From: Pectinophora gossypiella
Taxonomy: Eukaryota; Arthropoda; Insecta; Lepidoptera; Gelechiidae
Length of the DNA stretch: 64,000 nucleotides
NCBI RefSeq assembly: GCF_024362695.1
Contig: NC_065405.1
Location: forward strand, 17,327,900 to 17,391,899
Reading direction: 5' to 3'
A model generated the notes under the pieces. That model searched no databases. It had not been told where the DNA came from and worked only from the letters and a program-made list of their open reading frames with translations. Of the stretch, positions 9,064 through 20,440 are shown piece by piece. Every line of letters begins with the position of its first letter. Within the stretch, counting starts at the first letter, position 1. Both the position numbers and the translations under genes were made by a program.

Positions 9064-9420
9064 CTCTGCGGATAATTTATGATCATTTAATAGACGTTTA
9101 TGAAACTGCAGGGGTAATAAATCACTAGGAACATGGTAAACTACATCATTGTAAACGAGGCATAGCACTAAATAAATCTCGTCTAACTTTTGTTCAGTAA
9201 GGGATTCACACGCAAACGTAAGCATCGCATGATTTATGAAAACCGCACGTGCGGTGCGACGTATGTCACCGACCATTTACTACTTTGCACTGCATTTGAA
9301 TAGTCCAAATAAGTACTTGCACACACAACATCACACCACGCATAGACCACGGAATTCCGCTTACGACGATGATTCAAAAAAGTAAATTTTCAACTGCTGA
9401 CATTATTACGATAAAAAAAT
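9064..9420. other. No recognisable feature
   Basis: No repeat or gene recognised. Confidence 0.45.
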
Positions 9421-10045
9421 TAGAGTCCCGTCGGTCCCGAGTTCGAATCCCGGCGGGGAACTACCACAAAAATACTTTATAATCCCTAGATTGGTTAGGA
9501 CATCACAGGCTGAACACCTAATTGTCCGATAGTATGATATCTTGCTTCAGAAGGCAAGTTAAGCCGTTGATCCCGGTTACTACTTACTGACGTGTGGTCG
9601 ACGATTTCCCTCATTCAGCACTTATTGCTATCGACCCACTAGGGTCGATTAATTCTTTCAAATATTTTCCTCTCAGACGACGCCCTGAGCCGAGGTTCGC
9701 GCCCAACTGGGCACCTTCAGGCCTGTTGTCTTAAACGTTGTACAAGGTGAGAGCCTTCAGCGCTCCCCATTTGTCCGGCCAAGTAGTTAATGCCATCTGC
9801 GGCAAATGTACAATAAGTCACGTCAAAAAAAAATACTGATGTTTACTAACTAAGTAGTCGTTACATGAGCCATGTCAGGGGCCATTGGCGGCTCAATAAT
9901 AACCCTGATACCAGGGCTGATGAGGCTGGTATTCCACTTCACAACCCACACAATAAGAAGAAGAAGACAGACCTTGATGGCTCAATAATAACCCTGACAC
10001 CAGGGTTGATGAGGTTGGTAATCCACTCGCAACCCATACGACAGA
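9421..10045 (+). mobile_element. SINE-1 copy split by an inserted SINE-5
   Basis: The tRNA-like B box GAGTTCGAATCCC, the ATCACAGGCTGAACACCTAA block and the CGGTTACTACTTACTGA block occupy 9421-9592. After the insertion the element resumes at about 9839 with AACTAAGTAGTCGTTACATG and AGCCATGTCAGGGGCC. Its tail unit, CTCAATAATAACCCTGA, is then tandemly duplicated at 9892 and 9981. Confidence 0.8.
9593..9832 (+). mobile_element. SINE-5 insertion with A-tail
   Basis: CGTGTGGTCGACGATTTCCC through CAAATGTACAATAAG ending in an A run. The flanks TTACTGA and ATACTGA give a short target duplication. A GGTTCGCGCCC block could act as a Pol III B box, but no clear A box was seen. The longest copies are at 18706-19000 and 41398-41637. 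Confidence 0.75.
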
Positions 10046-10149
10046 AAAAGAAAAATATTAAAGTATTAAAGAAAAACTTACCATTTTATACGTATTATAT
10101 TTATTTATTTATTATACTATTCCTCAAATAGGTAGTCGAAAACATGACT

Positions 10150-10242
10150 TCAAAAACGAATTCGACAATCATTGGTTTAAGCCTGTGCTGGATTCGACCT
10201 CAAAAAAGACAAGCGTTCTACCAACCGGGCCACCACGACTCC
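10150..10242 (-). mobile_element. SINE-2 head fragment
   Basis: GAATTCGACAATCATTGGTT, CCTGTGCTGGATTCGACC and the tRNA-like end CCGGGCCACCACG. Confidence 0.7.
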
Positions 10243-10245
10243 AAA

Positions 10246-10699
10246 AAAATACTTACACAAAAGCCATTTTTCGTCATTGATTGCACAAAAACCAAACAAC
10301 AAATAAGGAAATGACCTTCAGTATCCTGTTATGTCGGCAACAACAGTCAAATCAATCCGGGAACTCGAGCCCCGTAAACCTACACCTAGAAATCCGTCTG
10401 AGACATAATTAATCTTTTGTCCATCCGAATCCCAACAAACCCTGGCTTATATTATATTAACCAATTCAATTTATCTTATCACAGTTCGAGTAAAAGAGCT
10501 TATCAATTGGGTGTTAATAAAAGAGGCAAAAGGAAGTGGTCAGATGGATAATGGCGGAAAATTAACGTGAAACGGAACGCCTTGATTTACGGAGCGAGTG
10601 CGCTCGGTCGGGTCCGTTCTGGCAAGCAGAGGTGTAACTAGGGTGCAGGGGACCACGGAATGGAAGAAAGAGGTTGGAAGGGCCAAGTGAACGCGAAAC
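10246..10699. other. No recognisable feature
   Basis: No repeat or gene recognised. The open frame near the right end is a by-product of the adjacent LINE tail. Confidence 0.45.
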
Positions 10700-10870
10700 G
10701 CGCGCCATACATCATCATCATCAGCCGTACGACGCCCACTGCTGGGCATAGGCCTCCCCCAAGGATCTCCATACATTTATGAGCAAATAGGGTTATACTT
10801 CAACCATAAAATAAGGAATTATACTACGTACAGAACGGCAACTCGCACCCATGAGGTGGTACATCCATAG
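10700..10870 (-). mobile_element. LINE tail E variant and repeat G piece
   Basis: On the minus strand GGAGGCCTATGCCCAGCAGT is followed by a GATGATGATGATG tail. To its right 10795-10870 carries repeat G (ACTACGTACAGAACGGCAAC). Confidence 0.6.
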
Positions 10871-11040
10871 CAAAACTAAGTACCCACACCGCTATCCGCT
10901 ATATCCGCTTGCATTAATTACTATTATAATACTAACATTAAGTATTTATGTATACGTTTTTGTGATAAATATATAAAATATATTATATGTACACCTACAT
11001 TCTATTTTAAGTAATTTGGTAATATTTAATCTATGTACGA

Positions 11041-11310
11041 ATATTAACGTATATTTATGAAACACGACGTTCGTGCTTCACCCAACAGGGTCCACATAAT
11101 ACCAGCGTCGTGGTTCACGCCGCGACTTGTGCTGAGTGAGGCCCTTTTATCTCAGGACGTCCACCACCACCTTATGATCATTGTAATGAACATCCTTCTA
11201 TGCTTTTTGTAATTGTTTTGTAAAAAAAATAAGTGATGTTATTGTCTTGTCTTTGTGTGTGGCGTCCATTTATAATAAACAATTTCTATTCTATTCTATT
11301 CCACACCTCA
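11041..11310 (+). mobile_element. LINE 3' end, Jockey-like
   Basis: ACCAGCGTCGTGGTTCACGC, GCTGAGTGAGGCCC, CAGGACGTCCACCACCACCT and a 3' UTR-like stretch with GTGTGTGGCGTCCATTTATA ending in (TTCTA)n. Fragments recur at 29278-29385 (+), 49505-49620 (-) and 50047-50113 (-). Confidence 0.65.
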
Positions 11311-11400
11311 CCGAGGTTTCTGTTAGACCAATGTGATGATGAGTTCATATTTTTTTAAAGAACCTATCGCTCACACTTGGATTGCAGTCCTAACATAACA
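11311..11400. repeat. Short dispersed fragment
   Basis: CACACCTCACCGAGGTTTCT and TTAGACCAATGTGAT recur at about 52889-52925. Confidence 0.4.
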
Positions 11401-12548
11401 TAGATATTGGCCCCGATTCCTGCATACACCGCCTAATTTTATGTTAAGTTATATCCGTCATTTTCATATCCGTCGAAAAGAAAAGGGACCCCAAGTAGCA
11501 ACCGATTGTCTTAAAAGAGAATTGTAGATATCTTGAAGGCAAGTAGACTAAATCAAGCCCTTGTCTTGGATAAGTCTTATATGTCTCCAAGATATCCCTC
11601 AAGATGTCTTGAAGATACAGTTTAGTAAAAGTGGGCACATACTTTAACTCTTATACAAGACAGACTTAAGACAACGTTAAGTCAGACTTAAACCCTACTT
11701 TAGACAATGTTCTTGCGTATTCTAAACTTAGAATTCTTGTAGTATCACTTAATACCAAAAATGTATACTTGAAGATATCTACAATACTTAGTTAAGACTA
11801 TAGGATTGAATTGCACTGAGTCAATTGTAACTTAAAGAAGTAAAACTTCAGGTCATACTAAAACGATTTTTACTTCACGCGTCTTTATTTTAGAATATAA
11901 TGGCGAACATTTACATTAACACAAGAAATGAAGTCTGTAAGAAAATGGCGTCTAAAATATTTGTTAAGTTGTTTTAACAAAAGGTTATTCTGCCGTTTCA
12001 CATACAGGAAATTATAAACGCATGATTGTTTCTCGTGTAAAATCGATAGAAAGTGTTAAAAAACAGAAGGGCCTTTAATATACCAGAAAAATAATAATAA
12101 AATTTGGATTGATTATTCAGCAAATAAAAAAAATGGTGACATATAGTATAGAGAAATTCATTTTGTATTAATATGTGACAGCTGAACGCAGTAATTGTTA
12201 CTACAACAGAGATATATATTAATTTACTTCAGTTTTTGACGATAATATTGTCAAAAAAATATTACATGTTTTCTTCCTGTAAGTGCAAAATGGCGTTAAG
12301 TAATATTTTTCTAAATGAAGTAAGACTTTAGAAACAATTGATTTCGTAAGAATCAGTTTAGAAAAGTAAAGTCAAGTTGCACTTCATCAAGTACTAGTTA
12401 AGATAAATTTTACTTCAATTGTCTAGGAGTATACCAACTTAAGACAAAAAGTATTTAGTGAATTCCTACTTAAAACTCTTATGTCTAAAGTGATCCTCTA
12501 TTTTGATTTAGTAAAGTAATGTCGTAAAATCATGTTTGTTTATTTTGT

Positions 12549-13002
12549 GCCAGAATCATCTATGTAACAAGTAACAATTAAAATCGAACAAGCTTTTAAA
12601 ACCTATGGAAAGTATGTTTGTTTGAGAGGTAAGTTTTTCGACTCGTGGAAGATAAAAAATATTGTTATGCTGAGTTCTTACTTGGATAGGAATGTGATTT
12701 ACTTAATTATTTAATATTTATCGCAATTGGAACTAACAAACATAAACTCAATTTGCTAATGAGTCTCCGCGCATACATTCTCATAGGTACCTACATGGTT
12801 CGCTGACGCAAAGTAGGTACGATCACCGCGCTTCTAATTGCCAACGGAAACAATGTGATTATTGTAAAAATTTACGAGTATCCGTTGAATATTGTATATA
12901 CGAAGAACCCTTGCAATTTGATTAACGTCGTGTGTGTGCGCGGTAGTTTCTAAGCCCACCAAAAACATTATTGTTAAAAAAGGCCAGAATCATCTATGTA
13001 AC
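12549..13002. repeat. 20-bp direct repeats flanking 414 bp
   Basis: GCCAGAATCATCTATGTAAC occurs at 12549-12568 and exactly again at 12983-13002. The sequence just before the right copy is TTAAAAAAG. This could be the target duplication of a short retroposon inside the 3.6 kb element, or a local duplication. Confidence 0.6.
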
Positions 13003-13317
13003 TCCCGATGACTTTATCAAGCTAAAAAAATAAAGGAATCGAATCTAATGCCCACTTTAAATGCATTTAACCATACACAAAACTTAAAATAGATATGTTT
13101 TGTTTATGATTGTGAATAAAGCTTAGTTAAAAATAGGTACATTTTTAAAATTATTAAAAGAAAGAATGAAAGAAGAAAGAAAAGTATCTAGACACGCGGT
13201 AGCGTATCAAGCCAAGTTCAAGAAATAGAACTGGCGAGCCGCACCGTGTGTAATATTACACGAACCATTTGCAGCCACTTTTGACCCCCTCATAAATCAA
13301 AAACTATTTTACATAAA

Positions 13318-13345
13318 CGTATCAAATCGTATCGTATCGTATCGT
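13318..13345. repeat. (TATCG)n microsatellite
   Basis: Four to five tandem ATCGT units. Confidence 0.8.
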
Positions 13346-13739
13346 AAATTTGGCTCATATATTGAGACTTGTGAGATACATATAAGTGTTCTAAATTTCA
13401 TAAGCTTATCTCAAACGGTTATTTAGATATTAATGTACAAAAATCCTCATTTTTATCATTGACTGACTGACTGACCTATAAATCAAAAGTCTAACCCAGT
13501 TCCAGATGATCCTAGAGAGTTAAAATTTGGTATTTGGTAAGATAGGTAATTAGATGAATATAAAGGAAAAAATAATAAACTGGCAAATTTTTAATTATTA
13601 GATTCTATTATGAACGCTTAACATAATTACCTAATTAGTGCCTGTACCTAACTATAGATGTAAGAATCAGTAAGTAATCAAAACTCATGACAGCCGGTCT
13701 TTTTGTGGTAGGTATGTGGATTAACTTAACATAACATAC

Positions 13740-13885
13740 AATCACGCCTATATCGGGGTAGGCAGAGCACTAAGTGATCATAAAACCACTTGATGCCATA
13801 TTCAACAAGTACTTTAAGGGTAGGTAAGCAAGTTGGAACATGTGTTTAGCGGTGATAGGTTGTCAGCTTTTCGCCCACGATACAA
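13740..13885 (+). repeat. Retroposon fragment related to 60430-60604
   Basis: TCACGCCTATATCGGGGTAG, GCAGAGCACTAAGTGATC and a TTTTCGCCCACGA end match the order of blocks in the retroposon at 60430. Confidence 0.45.
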
Positions 13886-15390
13886 CACAACTCACATCCA
13901 TTTTACTGGCTTTTTATTTTTTTAACTTAACGTGAATCTTAAACGAGTTTAATAGGTATTCAAATGTATTATATCTATAAAGTCGACTTTTAGTTTTGAA
14001 TTTGTCCTTTTAAAAGGACCCACGCGTTACGGGGATATGTACTTACCTACAATAAGACAGACCTTAGGCTACAATATATTTATGTTATAAGAAGATATGA
14101 TATGTTATACTGTTACTTATAAATAAATTTCAGGACTGACCATTGAACTTGGCACCCGTTTAGATCTCACTTCTTTTGTCGTTGAAGTCAACAACCAAAG
14201 CATTGCATAATATTGAACTTGGCTCTCATTTCACATTTATGTTTTTGATTGGATTTATTTATTATTAGACTAATAGGTACCTAATTTTATATTTGAACTT
14301 AGCAGGTTTTACTATAAAACTCGATTTTTCATGGTGTAGTGTTGCCGTGCGCTTAGATTAGGTTAGACTAGCTTAGTCATTTTTGAGAAGATTTGTGCGA
14401 GACGTAGGTACCTGGGCCGCCACACGCTGGATCGGATTTGAAAAACAGGAACTTACGATTTTTTTGCCAAAATTAAATGATTGTGTTATACCAATCGATA
14501 TAAAAAAATGATGGCAATGAAGAAGATATCGCATCGCTAACAAAAACAGTGGGATGTGCATTATCACAGGTTAATTTTCTGTAAGTATTTAATATTCTGC
14601 CTTCGAAAATCACCAGATCATTTTATTATTTGGACTTCATCCATCTTTCTGCTTTCTTCTATTTCGATTTTATCGTCCATTGAATAGACTTTTCTTATGT
14701 TTTACTTATTGTAGTCAAAAACGAATAAAACAGTCTTGTATAGGAGCAACAAATAATAAAAATTGCCTTAAGTATATCTAGGCAATCAATTTTTACTTTA
14801 CAAGACTAAACTGATACTTCACTAAATCAATTTAGTGTTAAGTGAGCCTTCAAATAATCTGAGTAAAGTAAAAGAATACTTGTAGACTTAACAGTAGGCT
14901 GAGATAAGACTAAATAGTTTTGTGAATACTTAACTTGGTTTTGTGTATTCTAAATTATCTAAAGTAGGATTTGTTGAAAACTATATAGAATTAAAGAAGG
15001 AAATGAATTTATGAAGTCCTAATAAGTCCTATTTGATTTGGATAAATCTCACTTTAGCTAAAGTTTAGACATATATGACTTAATCACAATTCTTGATTGC
15101 TACTTGGGACGGATGATTCACAGCTCTTAATTTTAGGAAGAATGAATCAAAAAGGTACGTCGCTGGTATGCAATCCGTATGACGTGCTGTCTACATAACT
15201 GTGTCGGGTCATTGACTGATGTAAAATTTTTAGACGGTTGGTTTAGATTTGTGCTTAAAATTGACGTGTGTTCCATAAATTTTATGCTTGTCGATTACCC
15301 GTCCCTTTCCTTTTCGGCGGATAAGAAAATGACAGATATAACTTAAAATAAAATTAGATGGTATTTATAGGAATTAGCACCAGTGTTATT

Positions 15391-15789
15391 ATTAAAGGTA
15401 TGCACTGGGCGCCATTAAGGGATGACATGTTTAAAAAAACATATCCAAACCAACTTAATGGCTTCCTTAATGCTTTAAATAAGCCATCGTCACATTCGCA
15501 AGTAGCAGCGTTATCTCTCTATAATGGCAAATGAGATTGTTTGAGTTAAAAAAAAGCACGAATGTATTACGGTTATTTGATTTTCATCAATTTGAATTAC
15601 GAATTTACTTACCAACAGAATAATATACTTAAATAAATTATCAAATAATTCGATTGAACATAGCTTGGTTCTCAAATACTTAAACACATGTTCACTGGTG
15701 TTTTATTATGTATAATAGTTTCAAATAGTTTACTAAAAAGTAAGTTAAAAATAGTATCTTAGGAATATGTATCAAAAGTGGCTGCAAAT
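15391..15789. other. No recognisable feature
   Basis: No repeat or gene recognised. Confidence 0.45.
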
Positions 15790-15853
15790 AGTCTTCTGAT
15801 TATTTGTGGCTCTGCCCACCCCTTCGGGGAACATGGGCGTGAGTTTTTTTAAC

Positions 15854-15963
<110 letters not shown>

Positions 15964-16019
15964 TAAAAATAGTAAAGAAAACAATAGTTTAGTAAATGAA
16001 TAGTTTATTTATTTATATT

Positions 16020-16215
16020 TAGATGATCCGTGCTTCGGAAGGCACGTTAGTCCCGGTTGCTACTTACTGATCTAAGTATGTAGTCGTTACATGAGTCATG
16101 TCGGGGGCCCTTGGCGCCTGCGTTTTGCGCAAACATCTGCGGACCTTGATATATCCCGCGTACTTGACCGCTTCCGTTAGTCGATGTGGTCGCCATGGCC
16201 AATCATCATCATCAG
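16020..16215 (+). mobile_element. SINE-1 fragment and a LINE-like tail
   Basis: 16020-16117 holds GATCCGTGCTTCGGAAGGCA and CGTTACATGAGTCATGTCGG from SINE-1. 16118-16215 ends in AATCATCATCATC, a tail style seen in RTE-dependent repeats. Confidence 0.55.
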
Positions 16216-16568
16216 TTTATTAAGAATTAGCTTATGGAAGGACAAATTACAATAATTAATTTTGATTCTACGTCATTTCTCCAGGCGTTAAAGGTGCTTT
16301 ATTATTTTTTGGGGTGACACCTAGACATCTGCACCGGGTGTCACTTACCTAACTCCGTCACAACTGACACGCCTTGAATTATTTCCTCGAGCGTCTTAGC
16401 GAGAAATAGAGCTATTTGTTTCAGGTTGCTGTTTTATTCCCCAAATTGCCGTAAGACGGCCGCAAATTAGGTAGTGCCTGCTGTTGCTATGATTTACTTT
16501 GGTGGGTGCATTGTCTTCTCGACTCTGTTTAATCATACATTGTTTTAAGTTTAAGCGGTTATTATCAC
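16216..16568. other. No recognisable feature
   Basis: No repeat or gene recognised. Confidence 0.45.
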
Positions 16569-16733
16569 AATTAAAACACATAATAACGGGTTCTTACCGC
16601 GTTTAAATTAGGGATATGAGACTCCCGATATTTCGACACTGTTGCAAGTGTCATGATCACGGGATGACTGATGAGATTGGAGTGGAGTAGGTATATCCAA
16701 CGCGGTAAGAATCCATTATTATGTGTTTTAATT
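16569..16733. mobile_element. MITE-5 copy
   Basis: Inverted ends AATTAAAACACATAATAACG with GGTTCTTACCGCGTT on the left and AACGCGGTAAGAATCC on the right, 165 bp. Shorter copies are at 46142-46253 and 60938-61004. Confidence 0.85.
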
Positions 16734-16837
16734 CTGTTTAATCATGCCTAAGAACAAAAGCAGATTTTTTGAGTGGTTAGTGAAACTATCCGATTCATGA
16801 GTTGTAAGTTGTAACTTTCTTTTATATGAAATCTCTT

Positions 16838-17012
16838 CTTAGTGTGGGTTGTGAGGTGGAATACCAACCTTATCAACCCTGGTGTCAGGTTTATTACTGA
16901 GCAGCCAAAGGCCCCTGACATGGCTTATGTAACAACAATATAAGTACTTACATCAGTAAGTAGCAACCGGGACCAACGGCTTAACGTGCCCTCCGAAGCA
17001 CGGATCATCTAC
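16838..17012 (-). mobile_element. SINE-1 3' half
   Basis: Reverse copy with TGTGGGTTGTGAGGTGGAAT, CCCCTGACATGGCTTATG and CGAAGCACGGATCATCT. Confidence 0.75.
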
Positions 17013-17038
17013 AAAAGTAAATAAAAATAAATAAATTC

Positions 17039-17300
17039 TGAAATCGGTAGGGTAGGCAGAAGCGTATAGTATACAGGGTGGTATTGACATCGTAACGAAT
17101 ACTGAGGGGGATGATTCAGCTCATGACTCCGAGCTAATATCAAGTGGATTTTTCCGTCGCAGAAGTATGAAACTGAAAATAATTAAAGAAAACATTATTT
17201 TTTTAATGAACCGTAGCCTCAAAGACACTAACATCCTGTATACACTCACTACTCGCTAGCTATGTTTAAGTTCCATTAAAGTGCATAAACTGTGCACAAA
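17039..17300. mobile_element. Repeat F interrupted by a MITE-2
   Basis: Repeat F blocks (GGGTAGGCAGAAGCGTATAG and CTCGCTAGCTATGTTTAAG) flank a MITE-2 at 17074-17238 (CAGGGTGG...CATCCTG) bounded by TA dinucleotides. Confidence 0.75.
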
Positions 17301-17330
17301 TCCTGGAAACGACATAATGAAACGAGTGAT

Positions 17331-17432
17331 GTATGTAAGAAAGAAAGAAAAAGAAAGAAAAAGAAAGAAAGAGAAAGAAAAAGAAAGAAAAAGAAAGAAA
17401 GAGAAAGAAAAAGAAAGAAAAAGAAAGAAAAC
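17331..17432. repeat. (AAAG)n microsatellite
   Basis: About 100 bp of GAAA/AAAG repeats with occasional AGAG. The Lys/Glu/Arg-rich and Phe/Leu-rich frames across it are not genes. Confidence 0.95.
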
Positions 17433-17582
17433 ATATTTATTCTACATATTAATGTTTCCATATATGTATTAAAAGAACAATACAATTATGAATGTATGCC
17501 GAAACGGTTCCACCTCAGCATAGTGCCGTAGCCAATAGCCAAATGTAGAGGAAGTGATAAGTTCGTCAGGATCGAAGCAAAT

Positions 17583-17874
17583 AATCATCATCAGCCCATT
17601 AATGTCCCCAATGCTGGGGCACGGGCCTTCCCTATGGATGGATAGGGAGATCGGGCCTTAAACCACCACGCGGGCCCAGTGCGGATTGGTGGTTATTAAC
17701 GACTGCTAATTCAGCCGGGACCAACGACTTAACGTGCCTTCCGAAGCACAGAGGAGCTCGAGATGAAAACTTTTTTTTTTCTGTGGTCACCCATCCTATG
17801 ACCGGCCTTTGCGAAAGTCGCTTAACTTCAACAATCGCAGACCGAGCGCGTTAACCGATGCGCCACCGAGCTCC
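17583..17874 (-). mobile_element. SINE-3 copy
   Basis: Reverse copy from ATCATCATCAGCCCATTAAT to CGCCACCGAGCTCCTC. The 5S-like GGTCACCCATCCTATGACCG segment is near 17789. Confidence 0.85.
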
Positions 17875-18223
17875 TCTGTCTCAATTTGATTGGCCGCCTC
17901 TGCTATAAATAAAACAAAATTCTCAGTCTTCCCGCGTTCCTAACTACGGCTGTCACATTCAGTCCGTAGATAACGGACAAATCCAATCTATTCACATAAA
18001 TGGATACTAGTACCAACGCCTGGCATTTAACGTATGCAAATCTGAATCACTTGAATAGTCTAGAACATTTGCAGGACTGACGGTTACTGCTACTTCAAAG
18101 GAATTTATGGCTCAGTTGTCATTGCGTCTAGCCTTTGCGTTACAACTTCGAAACAGGAAAGAGTTATTCCGTCGTCTGCAGGCCTAGCGCGATATAGAAG
18201 CGCGACGCGACGCGACTCCAGGT
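17875..18223. other. No recognisable feature
   Basis: No repeat or gene recognised. Confidence 0.45.
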
Positions 18224-18402
18224 GGGTTAAAATGGCCACATCGAAGCAGTTCATCTAAGAAAGCAATATTGCTATTTGACATTTGTTTGCATTACGCACT
18301 TACTTTTATATGCGCAAATGTCAAATTGCAATATTGCTTTCTTAGATGAATTGCTTCGATGCCAAAGCGTACCCATACATATTAATGCTCGTGACCGTAC
18401 AC
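18224..18402. mobile_element. MITE-6 fused to a MITE-1 end
   Basis: 18224-18362 is MITE-6 lacking its last 17 bases or so after TTGCTTCGATG. The next base begins a MITE-1 right end (CCAAAGCGTACCCATACATA, then TGCTCGTGACCGTAC). This is a deletion junction between the two elements. Confidence 0.7.
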
Positions 18403-18705
18403 CTAAAGCACGACAGATTTTGTTATTTATGTCGTATTTACGTCATTCGCTGAAAGGCCAGACGAAGTGAGATTGTAGGCTGTTTGCACCCAAATTATTT
18501 GTTAATAATGTACGAAGTCTTTCCTGGAAATGATGCTATTAATGTTGAATAGACGAGGGGTCGCCTTTACAACTGTATTTGTATGCGCCACAAAAGTCGG
18601 CCTTAGCGAAATGAAGCATAAAATACACTGGACTACGGCAATGGCCATTCATAAATATAAACAGCTTACCTACACATACGTCCCACTTAAAGCTTTCTAG
18701 CTTCT
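18403..18705. other. No recognisable feature
   Basis: No repeat or gene recognised. Confidence 0.45.
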
Positions 18706-19000
18706 AGCCGTAGAGGCGGCCAATCAGCTCGCGACACCAAACACTTCAGAACTCTGATACCGACACCGCGTGGTCGACGATTTCCCTCATTCAGCGCTTA
18801 TCGCTATCGACCCACTAGGGTTGTTAATTCTTTCAAATATTCTTCCTCTGAGACGACGCCCTGAGCCCAGGTTCGCGCCCCACTGGGCGCCCTCATGCCT
18901 GTTGACTTAAATTTTGTATCGGGTGAGAGCTCTCAGCGCTTCCTTTTTGTCCGGCTAAGTAGTTAATGCTATCTGCGGCAAATCTACAATAAAAAAAACC
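18706..19000 (+). mobile_element. SINE-5, longest copy
   Basis: Starts GTAGAGGCGGCCAATCAGCT, runs through GTGGTCGACGATTTCCCTCA and CTGAGCCCAGGTTCGCGCCC, and ends GCAAATCTACAATAAAAAAA. The A-tail and the insertion seen at 9593 mark it as a retroposon. Confidence 0.75.
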
Positions 19001-19266
19001 CACTTAAAGACCTGTGGGATGAACATAACAACATTGTGGTCCGAATCATATCGAGGGCCTCGACCAATAGAAGCAGCGAACGCTATAAACGCAGATAAAC
19101 GTCGTACCATTGTTGGTCGAAGCCGAAAGAAATAAACCGTCCGAATTAACTGAACACATTGTTGCAAGGGTAATGAGTAGTTTCGATTCGCTCTGGTTAT
19201 AACGCTGTTAACTTAGATTGGCCTGTTCCTGGGGTGTGGTTCTTTAGGGTACTTATTTATTATGTA

Positions 19267-19400
19267 CAGTCATGAGCAATATGATGTACCCACTTTAGGA
19301 CTCTGTCGCACTAACACATTGAATATTTAGTGAGTTCAATTTATCAAAATAGTTAATGTGACATGGTACCAAAATGTATAAATATTAATGCTCGTGACCG
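19267..19400 (+). mobile_element. MITE-1 copy
   Basis: CAGTCATGAGCAATATGATG to AATGCTCGTGACCG, with TA at 19265-19266 and 19401-19402. Confidence 0.85.
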
Positions 19401-19440
19401 TATGCTCACGCTGCGGTCGACACTGACACAACATAGTAGT

Positions 19441-19904
19441 CATCATCATTTTAAGAGCCACGCTCTTGTGGGTGTAGCATTTCCCATTCCAGTCTATCAA
19501 AGGCCAATTCCTTGACTTCCCTATAAGACACGACGTTAACCTTTTCTTTAATCTGTTCCATGTAAGTTCTTCTTGGTCTTTCCCTTCCTCTCTTTCCTTC
19601 TAGCTTTCCTTCTATGATGTTTTTAATAAATTCGTCGTGCCTTATTAGGTGTCCAATCATCTTGCCTCTTCTGTCCTCAATAATTCTCAGTATTTGTCTC
19701 TTTTCCCTTACTCTTACTAGCACTTCCTCATTTGTAACCCTTTCTGTCCAACTCATTCTTTCCATCCTCCTCCAACACCACATTTCAAAGGCCTCGAGTC
19801 TCTCTCTGTCCTTCTGTGTCAGTGTTTCACGTCCATAGAGGGCTATATTCCATACGAAGGTTTTGACACATCTTTTTCTGATTGCTTTGGCAATCTTAGC
19901 CTAA
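19441..19904 (-). pseudogene. 5'-truncated RTE-like LINE with 11-bp target duplication
   Basis: The minus strand is open from 19900 to the stop just before 19450, about 149 codons. It begins AKIAKAIRKRCVKTFVWNIA, contains EAFEMWCWRRMERMSWTERV and KRGRERPRRTYMEQIKE, and ends HPQERGS. This is the C-terminal region after the reverse-transcriptase core of RTE-type LINEs. The 3' tail is a short ATG repeat (CATCATCAT at 19441). AACATAGTAGT is duplicated at 19430-19440 and 19905-19915. The insertion is therefore a recent, complete, 5'-truncated copy; the missing upstream part is the normal result of abortive reverse transcription. Confidence 0.85.
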
Positions 19905-19915
19905 AACATAGTAGT

Positions 19916-20440
19916 AAAGTTTCTAAAATCATATTATTTTTAGTGAGGACTCTGACGGGATTTAGTTCCTGTTCGCTAATAAATAATTGCTATTAAAATG
20001 ATTTCTTGACGCAGAATTTAAAAATATCTTTCCAGGGAAATTTTACCTACAATTTTCCCCGTTCAACTTTAAGGCGGCGCAAAGATTTTATTAAGGACTT
20101 CCCCAAATACCACGGTGGAGTCAAATTGTTATAGCAAAGTGCTTTAACTTTTCCCAAGTTCGTCCCAAAGAAAATCCTGTTAAACGCCGTAGCAAATGTC
20201 AAGACCCTTTCGGAATTCTCCTTTTTCCGTTACAGACAGTTACTGATGCTTTTTTTCAATTTGACTCGCCGGCGTTTCTTGTCAATATTAATTTAATTAT
20301 CGCGATGTCACTCCTAAAGTTTTAACGCGGAAAACCCATTTAGTGTCTGACAAAAAAGTATTTTTCAAGTTTTAAAATATTATTTGTCATGGCAATGGGG
20401 TTTACAATCTTTCTTTTTTGACGAGACTTAAGCATTTCAT
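19916..20440. other. No recognisable feature
   Basis: Non-repetitive within the window. No coding signal accepted. Confidence 0.45.

Larger units (their letters stand above)
11490..15108. mobile_element. 3.6 kb non-coding element with CCCAAGTAGCAA inverted ends
   Basis: The ends are CCCAAGTAGCAA (11490-11501) and its reverse complement TTGCTACTTGGG (15097-15108), flanked by an AC dinucleotide on both sides. The insertion splits a MITE-4 cleanly. Subterminal regions (11640-11850, 12300-12500, 14700-15060) are rich in short ACTTAAGAC and AAGACTTA-like motifs, a pattern seen in DNA transposons with subterminal transposase-binding repeats. No open frame of transposase size exists, so it would be non-autonomous or decayed. 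The superfamily is not recognised. Confidence 0.65.
11409..15390. mobile_element. MITE-4 copy interrupted by a 3.6 kb element
   Basis: 11409-11489 is the left arm (CCGATTCCTGCATACACC, then TTTTAAGTT...CCGTCGAAAAGAAAAGGGAC). 15109-15390 continues ACGGATGATTCACAGCTCTT to the right arm (CCCGTCCCTTTCCTTTTCGG and GACAGATATAACTTAAAATA). Joining the two restores the GGGACGGATGA order of uninterrupted copies. Confidence 0.8.

Noticed and set aside
17276..17531. Lys/Glu/Arg-rich and Phe/Leu-rich frames
   Set aside because: Produced by the (AAAG)n microsatellite.
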